This document shows positions 35,801-50,800 of a stretch of DNA of 64,000 nt, one piece after another. The stretch is from positions 9,596,634-9,660,633 of the forward strand of contig OU452235.1 of NCBI GenBank assembly GCA_911728455.2. Direction: 5' to 3'. Position 1 is the first letter of the stretch, and the number at the start of each line of letters is the position of its first letter. The DNA is from Marthasterias glacialis (lineage: Eukaryota; Echinodermata; Asteroidea; Forcipulatida; Asteriidae). The notes under the pieces are model-generated. The model worked only from the letters and a program-made list of their open reading frames with translations, did no database searches and was not told the origin of the DNA. The translations under genes were made by a program, and so were the position numbers.

Positions 35801-38800
35801 TCGCAATACAAAGGTGCACAAATAACACCTTGTTATTGTCATTTCCAGTACAATGTAATGACTTTGTAATCCTTATCTGAATTACATGTATTGGATAAAT
35901 TTTGGTATGTTTGGTTGATATGTTTGTTGCGATATCAAATGCGTGCTTGAACGCTGAATGAGATGCAGGGTTTTGTAGAACGATATAGAAAAGCATTGCA
36001 TTACACAAACAGTATGGAGCGACAACAATCGTTTTATTGCTGCTGTTGCAGTATGAGTGATGATTTGATTGTAATTGCATGTAGTTTATGAATCGACCTC
36101 TTCCATGACTTCTTCCCATTGCACCAACATCACATGCAGGTTACTGTCGGTGTGCCATATTGGGAGTCCAATTTATGTAAAAAGTAAATGTGTTAACGCT
36201 CTGCGCATAAAATGTGCACTACACCGTATTTTATTTTAACACACTGGACATTGCCTACCAAAATGGCACAACCAAGATTATTGTGATGATGATGTCAGAT
36301 GAATTAGGTCAATATGTTATGTACCTCAAAAATGACGTAGTGTATGTATTGTAAGCTCCTGTTTGGCGGCAATAATTGATTATGGAATTCTTGTCGGTTT
36401 ACACTGTTGGCATAAAATTCAATGACAATATAGTATACATGTACACATAATTGCCAGTTACATTTTTATCTACATGTATTGACCCAATTCACCCTGACAT
36501 CATCATGACAATAGCTGGTCACAATAGTCAGTGTCGCTGTGCGTTGTACAGTAGTGCAAATTTAATGCGATGTGGCGTTTGCACGCTTTCCCATTGACTT
36601 CCAAAATGGTGAGTGTAGCACAATCGCCGCATGCGACGTTTGGCAAGGGGTCATAGTAACATGTTGTCATGGTTGTGTACAAGCAATGCTTTAAAACTAC
36701 ATGTACGGTAGTTAGTTGTAATGTACAACTGTATAATATGATGTAACTAGTATTAGCACTCCCAGAATGTGTCTGTGCTTTCACTACAACAAACTAAAGC
36801 TTTCCTGAGTAAGCCATATCCCCTCTTAGTATGCCAGTGGTTAACTACTACATGTATACTACTAGAACATGATCTTGCTTTTTGCTACATCTACATTGTA
36901 GCTCAGCTTTTGCAGCAAGTATGTACACTTCCCTAGTGTACTGAAATGTCTACACTACACTGCTACACTGCTACACTTCTGTAATAGAATGTGTTCATAC
37001 AAGCCAATACCTTTTATTGTGTGGCAACAGAATCTACCACATTGAATTCCAAACACATCTGGTACTATTTAAAAGTCATCTCAAAGGCACCATAGCCTTG
37101 TAATAAAACATAATATGACCTAACTTAACTATATACATGTACAAGTCATTCAATATTGGCGTACAGTTATTAATTCACAAATTCACAAATTCACAAATTC
37201 ACATGTTCACGCTGCATACATGTACACACAAAGGGAATGAGATCACTTGTTGATCATGTTGCGCATATAAACTATTTCCAGTTTGGGGTTTGAAATAGAA
37301 TGTGTTCTCACGAGGAACACTATAGATTAGGATATTTTAACAGTGCATGTGATGTGATGACAAAATGACAGTAAAACTGACTGGAAAAAACAACCTCTGA
37401 AGTTTATCACATTGAGCAAGTTTAAACTCAGTTCATAAGCATGTAAAGCATACAAGTTCTACATGTATGCTGAATGAAGCACTGTGTGTTATGCCAGTTG
37501 AACCCAAAGTAACATCATGTAATGTGGATGTTACAAGTATTGCTTACATGTAGATGCTACTTGTGGTACGTAAGGCCTTGAGTAAATTTAGCAGCAACTA
37601 CTGGCTATACAAACCTCATCTCCTACAAACTAAATACATCATGGAGTACACAAACAATGTAACTGACCATTTCTTGTCTCAGGTAAGCTGCAGGTGCTGG
37701 TACTCTGTCACATTTTATTCTAATCTCTACTCTCTTCATTACAGGCTCTGTCACATTTTATTCTCATTATCTACTCTCTTCATTACAGGCTCATACAAAT
37801 CCAAGCTCCAACTGGTCAGCTCGCATGCTGAAGAAACTAAAAATACCCAATATCATGAGCAACAATGTTCCCAACAAGCCTCTGGACTTCTTCACATGTT
37901 CCTTCAAGAAATCCAAGATCAAAAAGTATGTTAACAACTCAAGAATATTGGGCTAATGCTATTTGAAACATTCTACATTCAGTAAAAGAATACATTAATA
38001 ACAATAATATATTCTTTCCAGTTCACTATGTAAAAAATCTCTCAAATAGAGGTTTTGGCTAGAAAAATCTAAAAGCATCAGCAGGCTGTCCCTTGATGAC
38101 GACTAATGCACATTGCACACTAGTCAAAATATTGATCTTTTCAGAGCCAGCACCTCTACATGTACTTAAGGGATTTTTACATTAAAAAATGTTTTGCAAC
38201 ACACATGAGGACTAGCATGACTAGTGAAAAAGCTTGTGGTCCTCTCAAAAGTTGTGCTCACTGGTCCAGCCAGCGAGTGAATAAAAAAAGTTAAAAAGGG
38301 AAATGCATTATGTACATGCATGGGTGAGATTTCTCAAGATTTTTCTGGATTTCCGGAGTTTACAAAATTATTGTCATGGAATGTATTTTGGGAGAAAAAC
38401 AATAAATAAAATAAAAATTATAATGAATGTCATTTACATACATCCAGTCCCTTGTAAAGCCTTAACATACATGTAGTACATTTAAAGCCCAGAATGCTGC
38501 CATTGATATGGGTTATAGCGTGGTTGGTAGCCACCAAACCTTCCACCGATGTTTTGTGGATTTTTCCTTTCATCCACTCTCATCCCTTCATATAATCTCT
38601 CTGTCTGTCTATCTGTATGTCTGATTGAATAATATTTTGGCTTGATATGTTGATCTAGAGAGCAGTATTATTCAATGAATGTTTTGATGTTGTTATTTGA
38701 TAGGTTTCTGGGCAGTGATAACAAAGGCACTTTCTTCAGCAATACCGACCGTACTCGTGTTGTGAATGAGATTCTACAGTCTAGTACATACGGCAAACGT

Positions 38801-41800
38801 CGTCGTGCAGAGATTGGCATTGATCGACTACTAGAGGAAGACATCTTCCAGGCTGCTTATCCTCTTCATGATGTAAGCTTAACACTTCAAATTTGTTTCA
38901 CTGGATAAAAACCCACTTACACTGTACATGTAGACTGAAAAAAACAGTAAGAAAAGCTACATGTACAGTCTAAAAAAAAAGTAAATCAACATTTTTACTA
39001 CTTGACATGCTCTGGCGTCCGTTACGTTTTCAACAACACAGACCCTTCTATACACTGGTACTACAGACTTCACATGAAGTACCAGACTTTCCAGGCTAAC
39101 ATTGGGTTCATGGGTGTCTTCTGTTTGTACATCTGGTATTACATTTATGTGGAAACCCCATGTCTTGTGTACTGTGGACTTGGTCTCCACAGGCTCAAGT
39201 GGAATTTTGTGGCAAGAGCCTGTTGGGCAGGATAGTGCACTGATAGCAATAGGGTTTGAAACCATTTTAATAAATTGTTTTAATGTAATATTTCTGCTAA
39301 ATGGACAGTTGAATATTTATTTAATATTTAAAGTTGAACTCCAATTAATCTAACCTTGTTTGAGGAAGGCTATTCACACAATGAGCATTGTGATACATGT
39401 ACCTCTGCGTAAGAACGCTATATGAATGCCTGGATTATTATTATTAGTATTATTATTAATGAATCATTGATGCATGAAATCAATAAAATAAATATGTACA
39501 TTGTAAGTATTAGTCAACACAACAGGCAATATGAATTATGGTACATGTATGGTCATGTATGGCTGTTTGAATTGATTGATTTGATAATTTAATCAGACCT
39601 GTATCTGATTGCCATTGATATATAATATTAATAGATACCTTGGAGAGTTTATGCACTCTGATTGGTTAAAGACTGGTCACATGGGGGGTGTATTAACATG
39701 TGATATAAAGGCTGGCTCTGTGAACTAGCAAATACACGGCCCCTGAACAAGCATATTGTGTGTAGGGTGCACTGTACATGTTGTGCTGGGAACTATCAAA
39801 TCAACCATTTTCTTTGTGCATATTTTTTTTCTTCTTCATTTTGGCAAGAGATGTTGCTGCCACGTGAACGAGCATACTGTACCATGCGTATACCACGCAC
39901 ATACTTGAACACGCACACAATGTACAATTTAAGGTAGCTGGTATGCACATGAAACCGACATACATGTATTACAAAGCATAAAGCTGAACACCAACCTTAA
40001 GTATGGTACTGTTAATTTTCAAAGCTCATAGTCTGGCTCTCGAAAATATGCATAAATAGTTTTTTATGTGTAGTGCCACGCAAAATTTTAACAGCTAAAG
40101 AATGGCCTTTGAACATGAAAAGAATCATTCTAAAACTATCGGCGAACGAAAACACATTTTAAAAATGTTTTATTAAAGATATGTAATATTGGCAATAACA
40201 GTGGGAGGACCCGGTCTTCACTGCATGGTAATGACCTGTTGGTGGTTGGCTGCTGTTAATGGACCTCCCCTTCGGCTTGGTCATTACCACGCAGTGAAGA
40301 CCGGGCCCTCACACTGTTAGTCCCTAATTATTAATGTGGATTATGCATGGTATTGTAGTATTAAAAAAAACAGTATTCCGTTAAATAATGCAGAAATGCA
40401 TTTCACAACAGACCAGACCTGTGGTACAGTTTACACTTGATACAAATCATTTGATACATCAGTGACCATCAATTACATAAACACATGGTTAGCATAGGAC
40501 AGTGGTAACAGCTGGTTGCATCTAGAATACATTGCAACTGCATAATTAGTTGTACATAGGGTGTACATGTAGACCATCCTGAAGGTGGTTACATTATCAT
40601 GTTCTACTAGTATGACTAGTATGACATGCTCACCACCAATGCTTTTCAGAACCAACACAGCTCTTGAGGTATGTTTTTGATGGTTCGAATCCAAAAGGGG
40701 TTGTGTTGTCATGATTATAGAAGGCCTGTGGCTGTGCATGGAAAGATGAACTACAGATGAAAGATGATACTGCACACGAGCCCGCTTGCAGTCAAATCAC
40801 AACTGCACAAAGGGTGCCAAACTGTGATGTGACTGCACGCGTGTGAAGTGACTGGGTTGTTCCATTTACTGCTTTAATCATGATGACACAGCCCCTTTAA
40901 CTTGCCAGTATAATAATGATAATAGCCGTCATAATAATAATAATAATACAGATACAATTATTTGGTTTTTATAGCACATACATCCCAGTAGCTAGATCAA
41001 GGCACTTAAAAGCCAAAGCTCAACATTGGTAAGAAAGAAAAACATGAAGGCTTACGGATTTACATATAGGTCTACCTTACATGTACATGGTATAAAGATA
41101 TTGATCATACGGTAGAACATTTTCCTTGAAATATTTCTCCCTGAAGTGTTATCGTTTTTGAACAATAAATGAAAAAGGATCCAAAATTTATTTTCGTCCA
41201 CTGAGACCAAAACTCTGCCTAAGAATGCATACAAAAATATTGAATGTATTTTTACCGGTTTGTCACAAATGAAACAATAGAATGAGCTGAAATTGTCACA
41301 GGTTGTTTTTATTACATACAGTGTATCTTGATTTGTGCAAAGAATGGAAGCATTTACAGACACTTTATCAATGTTGAGATGGTGCTTTAAAACATTATTG
41401 TCCCTGTTTATCAGGCATCAGACCATTCCTCAAACTTTCTCAACTCCCTGGGGAGCATACAACCTCAAGCTGCTTAAATTAGCGCTAAGGGGTTAATCCA
41501 ACACAATACTGTCTCAGCCCTCTCAGGTTCCCATTTATACACCAGGGTTAAGAGAAGCAATTATGGTTTAAAGTGCCTTGCTCAAAAGACCTACCTGTTA
41601 AGTGTCATGACCAGAAATCAAACCTACGCTCTGATGATTCAATGTCAGAACTTGAGATTGGTACAAGACCTGCACCGCCACGACACACCACAGAATGAAT
41701 GCATTGAAACATTGTATACATATACATGTACACTGTAGCAATAATCCACATTTTCGCTTGTTGTGTATTTACATTTATAACTGAGATTGTCTTAAAACTT

Positions 41801-44800
41801 CTTTATTCTTTTGCATGTGCAGCATGGGATGTTAAAGGGACAATTTGACTATAACCTCTTAACCTTTCATGAGGCTGGATTCAGTCTTTTTAGAAGTAAA
41901 ACATAAAAAAGAGCCAATGTTGTTTGTCACACCTTATTCACAATCACACACATATCAACATGTATTTATAATTTTTAAGTTGTCTCCTTGAAAATTATTT
42001 CTTTCCTTTTGTGAGTGAATAGTACAGTGCATGAAACATTGCTCCCTTCAAGTTAAATGGGGCATTGAACTGTGTTTATGGAGTAAGAATTGATTATTTT
42101 GTATATGAAAACTGCTGTATAAGGCAGTTGTAATTTCTGTCACACCTAGATTATTTCAAAGCATGCAGACACAAGTTCATGTTTGTCCCTGTTGCTTGTG
42201 TTACATGTCATGTTTAAGCCATGTACACATGAAAACTTGTTTATTTTCATCAATGTTACATGTACATATATTTTTCATTTGTAAATGTGTTTATTTCTTG
42301 CTCAGGGTACAGAGGAGCTTCCAAAGGGTAACTTGATTAGTGATGAAGATTTGAACAAACGTCAGATTTTGAATAAATACTGGGCTCGTTGGGGCTGTTG
42401 GTACAAGTATCAACCTCTAGATCACATTAGAGAGTACTTTGGAGAAAAGATTGGTATCTACTTTGCTTGGCTTGGTAAGTTGGTCCTGTGTGGTGCTCTT
42501 GACTTGATCTATAGGGTCTTCATAAATATCCCAGAAAGTTTTGGACAATTTAGACTGTCCTATTGGTTGAAGGGTGGCCAAATGACCCTTTAAGACCGGT
42601 TTTGTAAGTCTGATAGAAACTTCTGGAGGCGCGTTTGGCGCTCATAACCTTACATGTGTGGGCCCGCTAGCTATACGTGGGCATGCTAATTTACATTAGC
42701 AACTCAACTGATACTACAGGTAATCAATGTAAAATCTATTAGCAAGCACGTGTGAAGCACGCGCACATGAACCCTATGTGAAACGGAGCTTGAGGATGTG
42801 ACAGGAAATAATTTTTTGAAAGCTAGATATTTTTTACAGTTTTTCCTACATAAGTGTTTTTAACGAAAAGGGTATTTATGAACTGATGAATAAAAATAAA
42901 AGAGTAGTGTCTCAGTCTCAAACGGCCATTTATGACCTTGCAGGAGGTCCTTTTATCGCACGGCCATGACCAAGATGATTTTAAACCTCGGTCACCACTC
43001 TTTTATTCCCTTATTCATAAATACCTTAGACAGTTTATGCATTCTGATTGGTCGAAATGTGATCAGGCCATGCTGGAGTACTCGCGCACACGTCATGTCC
43101 ATATGTTACTAGTACTGCTTGACATGTGCTATGAAACGCACTGCTGGATGGCACATAGTACTCTAGCATGGCAGACCTCCTACATTGCTCATGTTGCTAT
43201 AAGAATGTGATGGCAGTGAGAAGGGTCTATACTGTATCTATTAACATAACAAAAATTTGATTTGTATTTGCTGACAGGTTTCTATACCGGTTGGTTATTA
43301 CCTGCATCAGTGGTTGGTTTGTTGGTTTTCCTGTATGGACTAGCTACTATGGGAGCCAATGTCCCTGCGTAAGTAACAACCAAAAGTAATGCAGTTATGT
43401 CTCAATATCATACCTCAAAATTTGAGTCTCATGTCAAGGTGGAATTGATAGACAACACAGTAAAAGAAGTACAAACTATGTTTTGCAGTCAAAAAACTTT
43501 TTATTTATAAATTACAAGTTAAAGGGGCTGTGGTGTCATGATTATAGCAGTAAATGGAATAACCCAGTTACTACACACGCGTGTGTGCCGGTAAGTGCTC
43601 GTGTGCAGTATCTGGGAGAGAGTTCATCTTTCAATGCTCAGCCACAGGCTTATCATCATGATGACAGGGCCCCCCTAACGTAATTATGAAATTTAGAAGT
43701 CTGAGGCAACAAGTGTACCTAACAAAGTTAAAATGTTCATGACAAATATAATGTATGATACATGGATTTGCTCTCATCTACACTTAGAGCTTTAAATACT
43801 GAGCCTCACCTTTAACCAGTAGGTGCCGGATGCCGTGTATCAACACAACTATTTTCAGAGCCTGCAAACGGATGACGTGACTTTTGTATTTTTGTGTGAA
43901 ATTCCAAGCATGGAGCAAAGGGTGCCCACACATTCCACTAGGAGCGTGCACAGAGCATGCACATGGCCTGTAACGTTTGATTATTAAGCAAAATTTCTGC
44001 CATTATGTAGGGGTTATTGTGTAATCCCCGATTCCAGACCTTTGTCCTTTTGTTCCAAGAAGAGGATTCCAGACATCCAGAGGCTACCACCATTGTCCAT
44101 TCATTGTATTGTGGCTCAATGGAGTTAAGTCAGAATGAACCAGGGATCCAGCCATGGTTCCAAGTTTAGTACCAATCCTATGCAGTGGCTCACGTATGAT
44201 GTTTTGTAATTCACGGTGCATGAATTTGACATTTTCTCTGTAGAGAAAACAAAATGCCTGGTGCAATAAAGGAATCTTTGTTCTCTTTGCTTTGTCAAGT
44301 CAAGTTTCTTTGTGTCAGCAGTACTCTCTCAAAGAAAAATTATTCTAGTAATTCAAAATAGTCCCGCCAGAGGGATCGGGAAAAATAGAATAATCCCGGC
44401 AGCAACTGGTTAAGTACAATAATATTCCATACATGTAATTATTTATGATTGTATTTAATACAGGCAAGAGATTTGTAACAGTGGTGGTGAATTCAAGATG
44501 TGTCCTCAATGTGATCCTGATATTGGTTGTCCTTACTGGAATCTATCAGATACATGTATGCAATCTGAAGTAAGTAGTCAACATTGTGGTAGTAGGGAAG
44601 TTTCATTGCTACAGGGTTAGACTGTATGGGCCATAGGTAACCAGTTCCAGGCAATCTCCAAGAAGAAAAGGCATTCACGATTGAATGTTTCCATGTTTTT
44701 CTTGGGGATTGTAAGACGTTGTCTGAAAAATTACTCAAGTGCTGCCACACAGTTGGTTGCCTCCAAGTTGCCTGTAAAAATTGCCTTGTGTGACAAGGCC

Positions 44801-47800
44801 TTATGACTACAATAAGCTAAAAGTAGGTGTAACCATTCAGACAGGTTGTGTAGAGGTATCGCTGAGGATCCCAGGTGATGCTTAAAATAAGCTATTACAT
44901 CCTCCATTCCAAGTCAAAATAGACTACCAAAGAAGTCCAATCTCAAATGAGTTGTAAGACCATAAGCCAAGACCATCTGTCTGTTGGTTATTTGTGTTTT
45001 CCCTCTTTGAAAAGTTGAGGAAATTGCTGATTTCTACTATTCATTTGTTGCTTATGTGTAGTGCTGCGCTATTCATCCTGATAAAACTTTTACACTTATA
45101 CCAAGTGTGTAAAATGTCATAAAATGCCCAAAGAGTGATGATCCACTAAAGGCTAATAAAATTCATCATTGCGCTAACTTTGCGCCAACAAAACTTCTCT
45201 GTTAAAATACATTTTAATCTCCATTTTCCTTTCAAAGGTACATTTTTGACATCACAATTTGTTATCTCAAAGCTAAATTTTGTTCACTTCTTTTTTCTGT
45301 ATCAATTTTCTCGGTGCATCTTTCCAGATAGCATATCTCTTTGACAATGCTGGTACCCTCTTCTTTGCCGTATTCATGTCATTTTGGGGTAAGTAATTGT
45401 AGATACATGTGTTGGGTACTTGTATTTGACCATGTTGATTTGTAAATCAATCAAAAGCAATTGAAGATAACATTGTTGATGCTAAATACTCAAAGATATT
45501 CTGTTTGATTCATTATTTTTTATTTTTTTAAGATTGATAACAGTAAATTTAACATCAATGTGAAATGGACAGAGAATCAGAGCTATAGTTCACAAAGCTT
45601 TAAGATTCATCTTAAGATGAGATGTAAATACCACCATATTGATTTGTATTGTAACATCACTCTTTGCATATAATATTAGAATATTTTATGACCTAATATC
45701 ACAAAATGAGTGGTCAATTAGCTGCCAAATGCTATCCAAACTTTAACGCACTATGTAACAGGCAGTTGAAGTCAATGATTGTATGACACCATGCAGTTAT
45801 CACGAACTGCACGTTAACCAATTAAACCGCATAAAACATTTTTTTGCAAGCACATCATTTTTGCATCTTTTTCGGCTTTGAAAGCAAGCATTTTCATATT
45901 TTCACAAACATTTGAAAATATAATTCCTCAAATTATCAGTTCCAAAGTTGGGACCGTACCATGTGACTGAAGTCGCTCATACAGCTTTAATTTTGTTAAA
46001 GTTGAATCTGGTTTCCACCAATTTGAAAAACAACGAAGATTGTGATGCCATTTTTCTACCAGCAGGTAAGATGGGCCAAGATCAATGCAAATGAAGTCTC
46101 CGATGTTTACTGAGTGTTGTGTGTCATGGGCTCGATTTCACAAAGAGTTAAGATTAATCTTAAGTGCAAATGAATCGTAATTGCTAAGCAAAGTGTGATG
46201 TCACAATTCAAGTTACTATAGTAATATTAACAACTCATATTAAGATGAATCATATTTTGTGAAATCGAGCCATGGTCTGTTAAGACTGAATCTCTGACCA
46301 ACTCATATTAAGAGGAATCTTAATAGTGCTTTGTAAAAATTATGAGCAGTGAGCCCAGGGGCCATTTTCATAAATTCATTTACTGGTTAGCACATTTTTG
46401 TGCTGATGTAGCAAAAAAGTCTGCATAAGCAAAAGTGTGATACATCAACGATCAATAAGATTTGATATCCTGCGTGCGCATTGACATAGGATTTTAATTG
46501 AGAATATTATCAATGGAATCTATTACTAATAAGCTGTAACCAGAGCAGCCAGCAAGCTGTGGATTTAAAATAAAAACTGTGTTAAGGGCAGCGCTCCTTA
46601 AGCAGAAATGTTCACTTTATAAAATATCTACCAATCCCCAAATAACATTGTAATAACTAGGAAATGTAAACATTCTGAGATAAGGCTGTTTTCTATTGAT
46701 GATAATGTTTTGCTTTTCAAAGCTGTGTCTTTTCTTGAGTATTGGAAGCGCAAACAAGCAAGTCTTGCTCATCATTGGGATGTGATGGACTTTGAAGAAG
46801 AAGAGGTGGGTACAAATTGGAGTCTTATATCAGCTGTAAAGAGGAACTCTAAGGACACGTTACACTGAGCGCTCATTTTCCAGTAGATAGAATTCTTATG
46901 AAAGTGGACAAACATAAAAAGTCTGTAAATTTATGTTAACTTGGTGTTAAACATCATTGTACATGTATGTGATATACCCATCCATGACAAACAAATTTAA
47001 CATCCAAACACACCAGAGATGTAACATTTCAGTAATTTGGGTCTATGCATTTTTATACAGGAATTTTATTAGTTCATTCCTGAATTTCAGCGATATTTAA
47101 TCAAAACATGTTGACTTTTTGGCAAATGAAAAATTCCTGTATGGAATGTACAGACCCATTTATTAAAGTCATGTTTCTTGATATTTGTCCACTCTCATTA
47201 GGACTCTATCTATTGGAAATTGAGTGCAACACAAAACTGAATTTGACCTTGAAGTCCAACTTTAAACACCTTGTATTGCTGTAGTCTCTGCCATGGTTTG
47301 TTTCCATTGCTAGTTTATATCCTACATTGACCATACATGTAACCTGATTGATGTATTGTTAGGAGAGACCACGCCCACAGTTTGCAGCTAAAGCTCCCAT
47401 GATGGAGAAGAACCCTATTACTGGCATTATGGAACCCTACTTCCCTGAAGATATCCGCAAGAAAAGATGGCTGACTGGAGTAGGAATCATGTGTGGAATG
47501 GTAAGATATTTCATATTATGTCTTGGAGTTGATTGGGAGTAATTTGTAAATATCAGTGAAGTAAAATTGTACTGTTCCGTTTTTTACAAAGGTTTTTTTT
47601 TTATTCTTTACATGCCATAAAAGAAAATACTCTTGTGTCCATTCTAAATCAAGGGACTTTGGCTAAGGCTAAAGCCAGTGGCTGCAAGACAGCGTTGAAG
47701 AATAGGCTTTTCAGTGATCCAGCCATTGCCACTTACGAAGTCATCAATTCAGAAACACCCTAATACTGGTTTGATAACCAATGCCATTTATATTTTGTAC

Positions 47801-50800
47801 AGCTGCTTGCATATCAGTGATTTTGTGTTGTTCTCTGTGTTAAGAATCCATAAACTGATGAACATGTGTGCTTGTGCGTCAGTTTCATGCATGCAACATA
47901 CAATCGTACATGCTCAAACACATTATGCAGCAATATACGTACTGGCAAGATTATCTCCTCCAAGGTGGATTCAAAAATTAACACACTAACACATTTTGAG
48001 ACACACACATGCTGGTGAAGAGAGTAGAGCCATTGCCCAAAGTGCTTCCATGAGAGTGGTAAACTGGAAAAGCCACCAGCTGTGCTCAAATGCAATGGAA
48101 TTTGGGCCACTGTGGAAAGAGAGATAAGGTTCTCAACCTTAATCATTTTCTGTATTGGCAATCTGTGGCATTGATGGAACACACATACAAATACAATGAC
48201 AGAAATGTAGTATGGGTTACCTCACCGTTGTGTGCATAGCATATTATGGGATATTTGAGGCATCTTGGAGTATATTCAGCTTTTAAATAGCTTGACTGCA
48301 TGGTTTGAAAGTGGATACTTTTGTTAAGTTAACTTCAAAACAAGAACATTGAAAAATGGTAAGACTTTATCAGGCCTTGATCTTAAGAAAAATGGGGGCA
48401 GGCCTATGCTGGACAAATCAGAGAAATTGTACAAGGGCATGCTGGCCAAGTTGGTAGTGACAGTGCAATTTTTCTGAAGGGCATGCTGGCCTCGGTTAAG
48501 ATCAAGGCCTGCTTTATTGGAAGTAAGTGCATTTGTTGAATGTGGTCATTTGTCTTTACTATGGAATCTGAATCCATAGTTATTTATAATAAATAATCAA
48601 ATAATCTAGGAAACTACACATTTACAATAACACATTGAATCAATGAAGCATACATGTACATGCATAGTATATCAAAAGAATGCTATAAATTATCTTGGTG
48701 CTGAATTTAATTACTTGTGTAATACACAAAAAGCATTTAATCTACCCTCAGAAACAAGCAAGCAGGCACACGTATGCAATGTCGTGAAACAATTCGCGAA
48801 TGTGTGCGCACACGTATGCAATGTCGTGAACCAAATCGCGAATATATGCGCACACGTATGCAATGTTGCGAAACAAATCGCGAATGTGTGCGCACACGTA
48901 TGCAATGTCGTGAACCAAATCGCGAATATATGCGCACACGTATGCAATGTCGTGAACCAAATCGCGAATATGTGCGCACTCGTCTGCGAATATATTCGCG
49001 ATGTCGTGAATTTTATTGCATACCATTGTCGCATACCTTTGAATAAAATGTCTATTGATCTGGGGGGTTGAAGCACCAAGTCTGGAATCAAGACGTACAG
49101 GCATATACACAATGTACCTGCCTGGTACCCAAGCTCCTGCATTGAATGTCTTTGGTATACAACCATTTGTATGGGACCAGGGCCACTTGCATACTCCCTA
49201 GTTCACTAACACATTGTCCGCAACTATGACATCACCCCAAAGGTATGCGACAATGGTATGCAATAAAATTCACGACATCGCGAATATATTCGCATACGAG
49301 TGCGCACATATTCGCGATTTGGTTCACGACATTGCATACGTGTGCGCATATATTCGCGATTTGATTCACGACATTGCATACGTGTGCGCATATATTCGCG
49401 ATTTGGTTCACGACATTGCATACGTGTGCGCACACATTCGCGATTTGTTTCGCGACATTGCATACGTGTGCGCATATATTCGCGATTTGGTTCACGACAT
49501 TGCATACGTGTGCGCACACATTCGCGAATTGTTTCACGACATTGCATACGTGTGCGCACACGTATGCGATGTGCGATGTCCCTTCAGGGCCACCATACAA
49601 TTTGTGTTAATGATGATAAAATGTTGATTGGCAGGTGGTTTGTATACTGGTCATGCTGGTACTGGTGATTAGAGATGTAAAAAAACTACCGTCATAAATA
49701 AACATTTGAAATAGATGCTCTAATTGCATCGAGGATAAAGAATATCATTTGAATTTAAACATTACACCACCATGTGATGAGCACGGTATACTCTGTTTTT
49801 TCCTGCCCACCCAACATTGCCCAAGTAGTATGTCAATGGATTTGTTTCCTCAGGCCTCGGTGCACATTGGTGTAGGGTAAAACACAAATAATACACAGGT
49901 CTGTAATACTTGATCAGGCATGATATGCTCACATTTTGATACAAGTTTTGCCATCAGAAAACCATTGTTAGATTCTGATTTAGATCTGTCGCAATATCTC
50001 TTTTCTGTTTTTAATTTATGGCATTCCTTGTATACGTAATACTGATTATTTTTTTATTTATTTGGCATTTGTACGGAGTAAAGAGCAAAAATGTAGCAAA
50101 GTGTATAATCCAATAAAAATACAAAGGTTTTCATATACTTTTTATATACTTTTTAGACTGAGAGAAAATGCCAAATAATGACTGACCAACCATGGTCATT
50201 CATTATTTAGTAAATAGCTACTAATACACCCGTATGACACTAAAGATGCTGAACAACAGCAAACATTACCCGACTGATCTAAACAAACTGGGGTCTACAT
50301 GGGTATTCAAGGCAGGGAAGAAACTACTGAGCCAATCTGAATGGCATACACAACACAGTGCTTACATAACATAACAGTACACAGTGTTTTACACCATGTA
50401 ACACTACATAGTGTTTTACATAATGTAATGCTACACAAGTGTTTACATAATGTAACACTGAAAAGTATTCACATAATGTAACACTACTCAGTGTTTAACA
50501 TCATTTACACAGTAATTTACATCATGTAACACTACACAGTGTGTGCATCATGTAACACTACAAAGTATTTTACATAATGTAACACTACACAGTGTGTGCA
50601 TCATGTAACACTACAAAGTGTTTTAGTTAATTTAACAGTACACACAAATTTATGTCATGTTGTTACACTACATATTGTTTTACACAATGAACCGCTACAT
50701 ATTGTTTTACATAATGTAACTTGACACAGTGTGTTCATCATTTGATACTACACAGTGTTAGACATCCTGTAACATGACACATTGTTTTTTACATCAATAA

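Noticed and set aside
37554-37934. 126-codon frame overlapping ANO7 exon 5
   Set aside because: It reads the exon in a different frame from the one that matches anoctamins and includes intron sequence.
48766-49569. CRISPR-like repeat arrays
   Set aside because: Units are contiguous without unique spacers and the DNA is animal; simple tandem repeats explain them.
48711-49668. Several overlapping frames of 80-150 codons in the 42-bp arrays
   Set aside because: Unit length divisible by three keeps many frames open on both strands at once; no splice, start or domain evidence.
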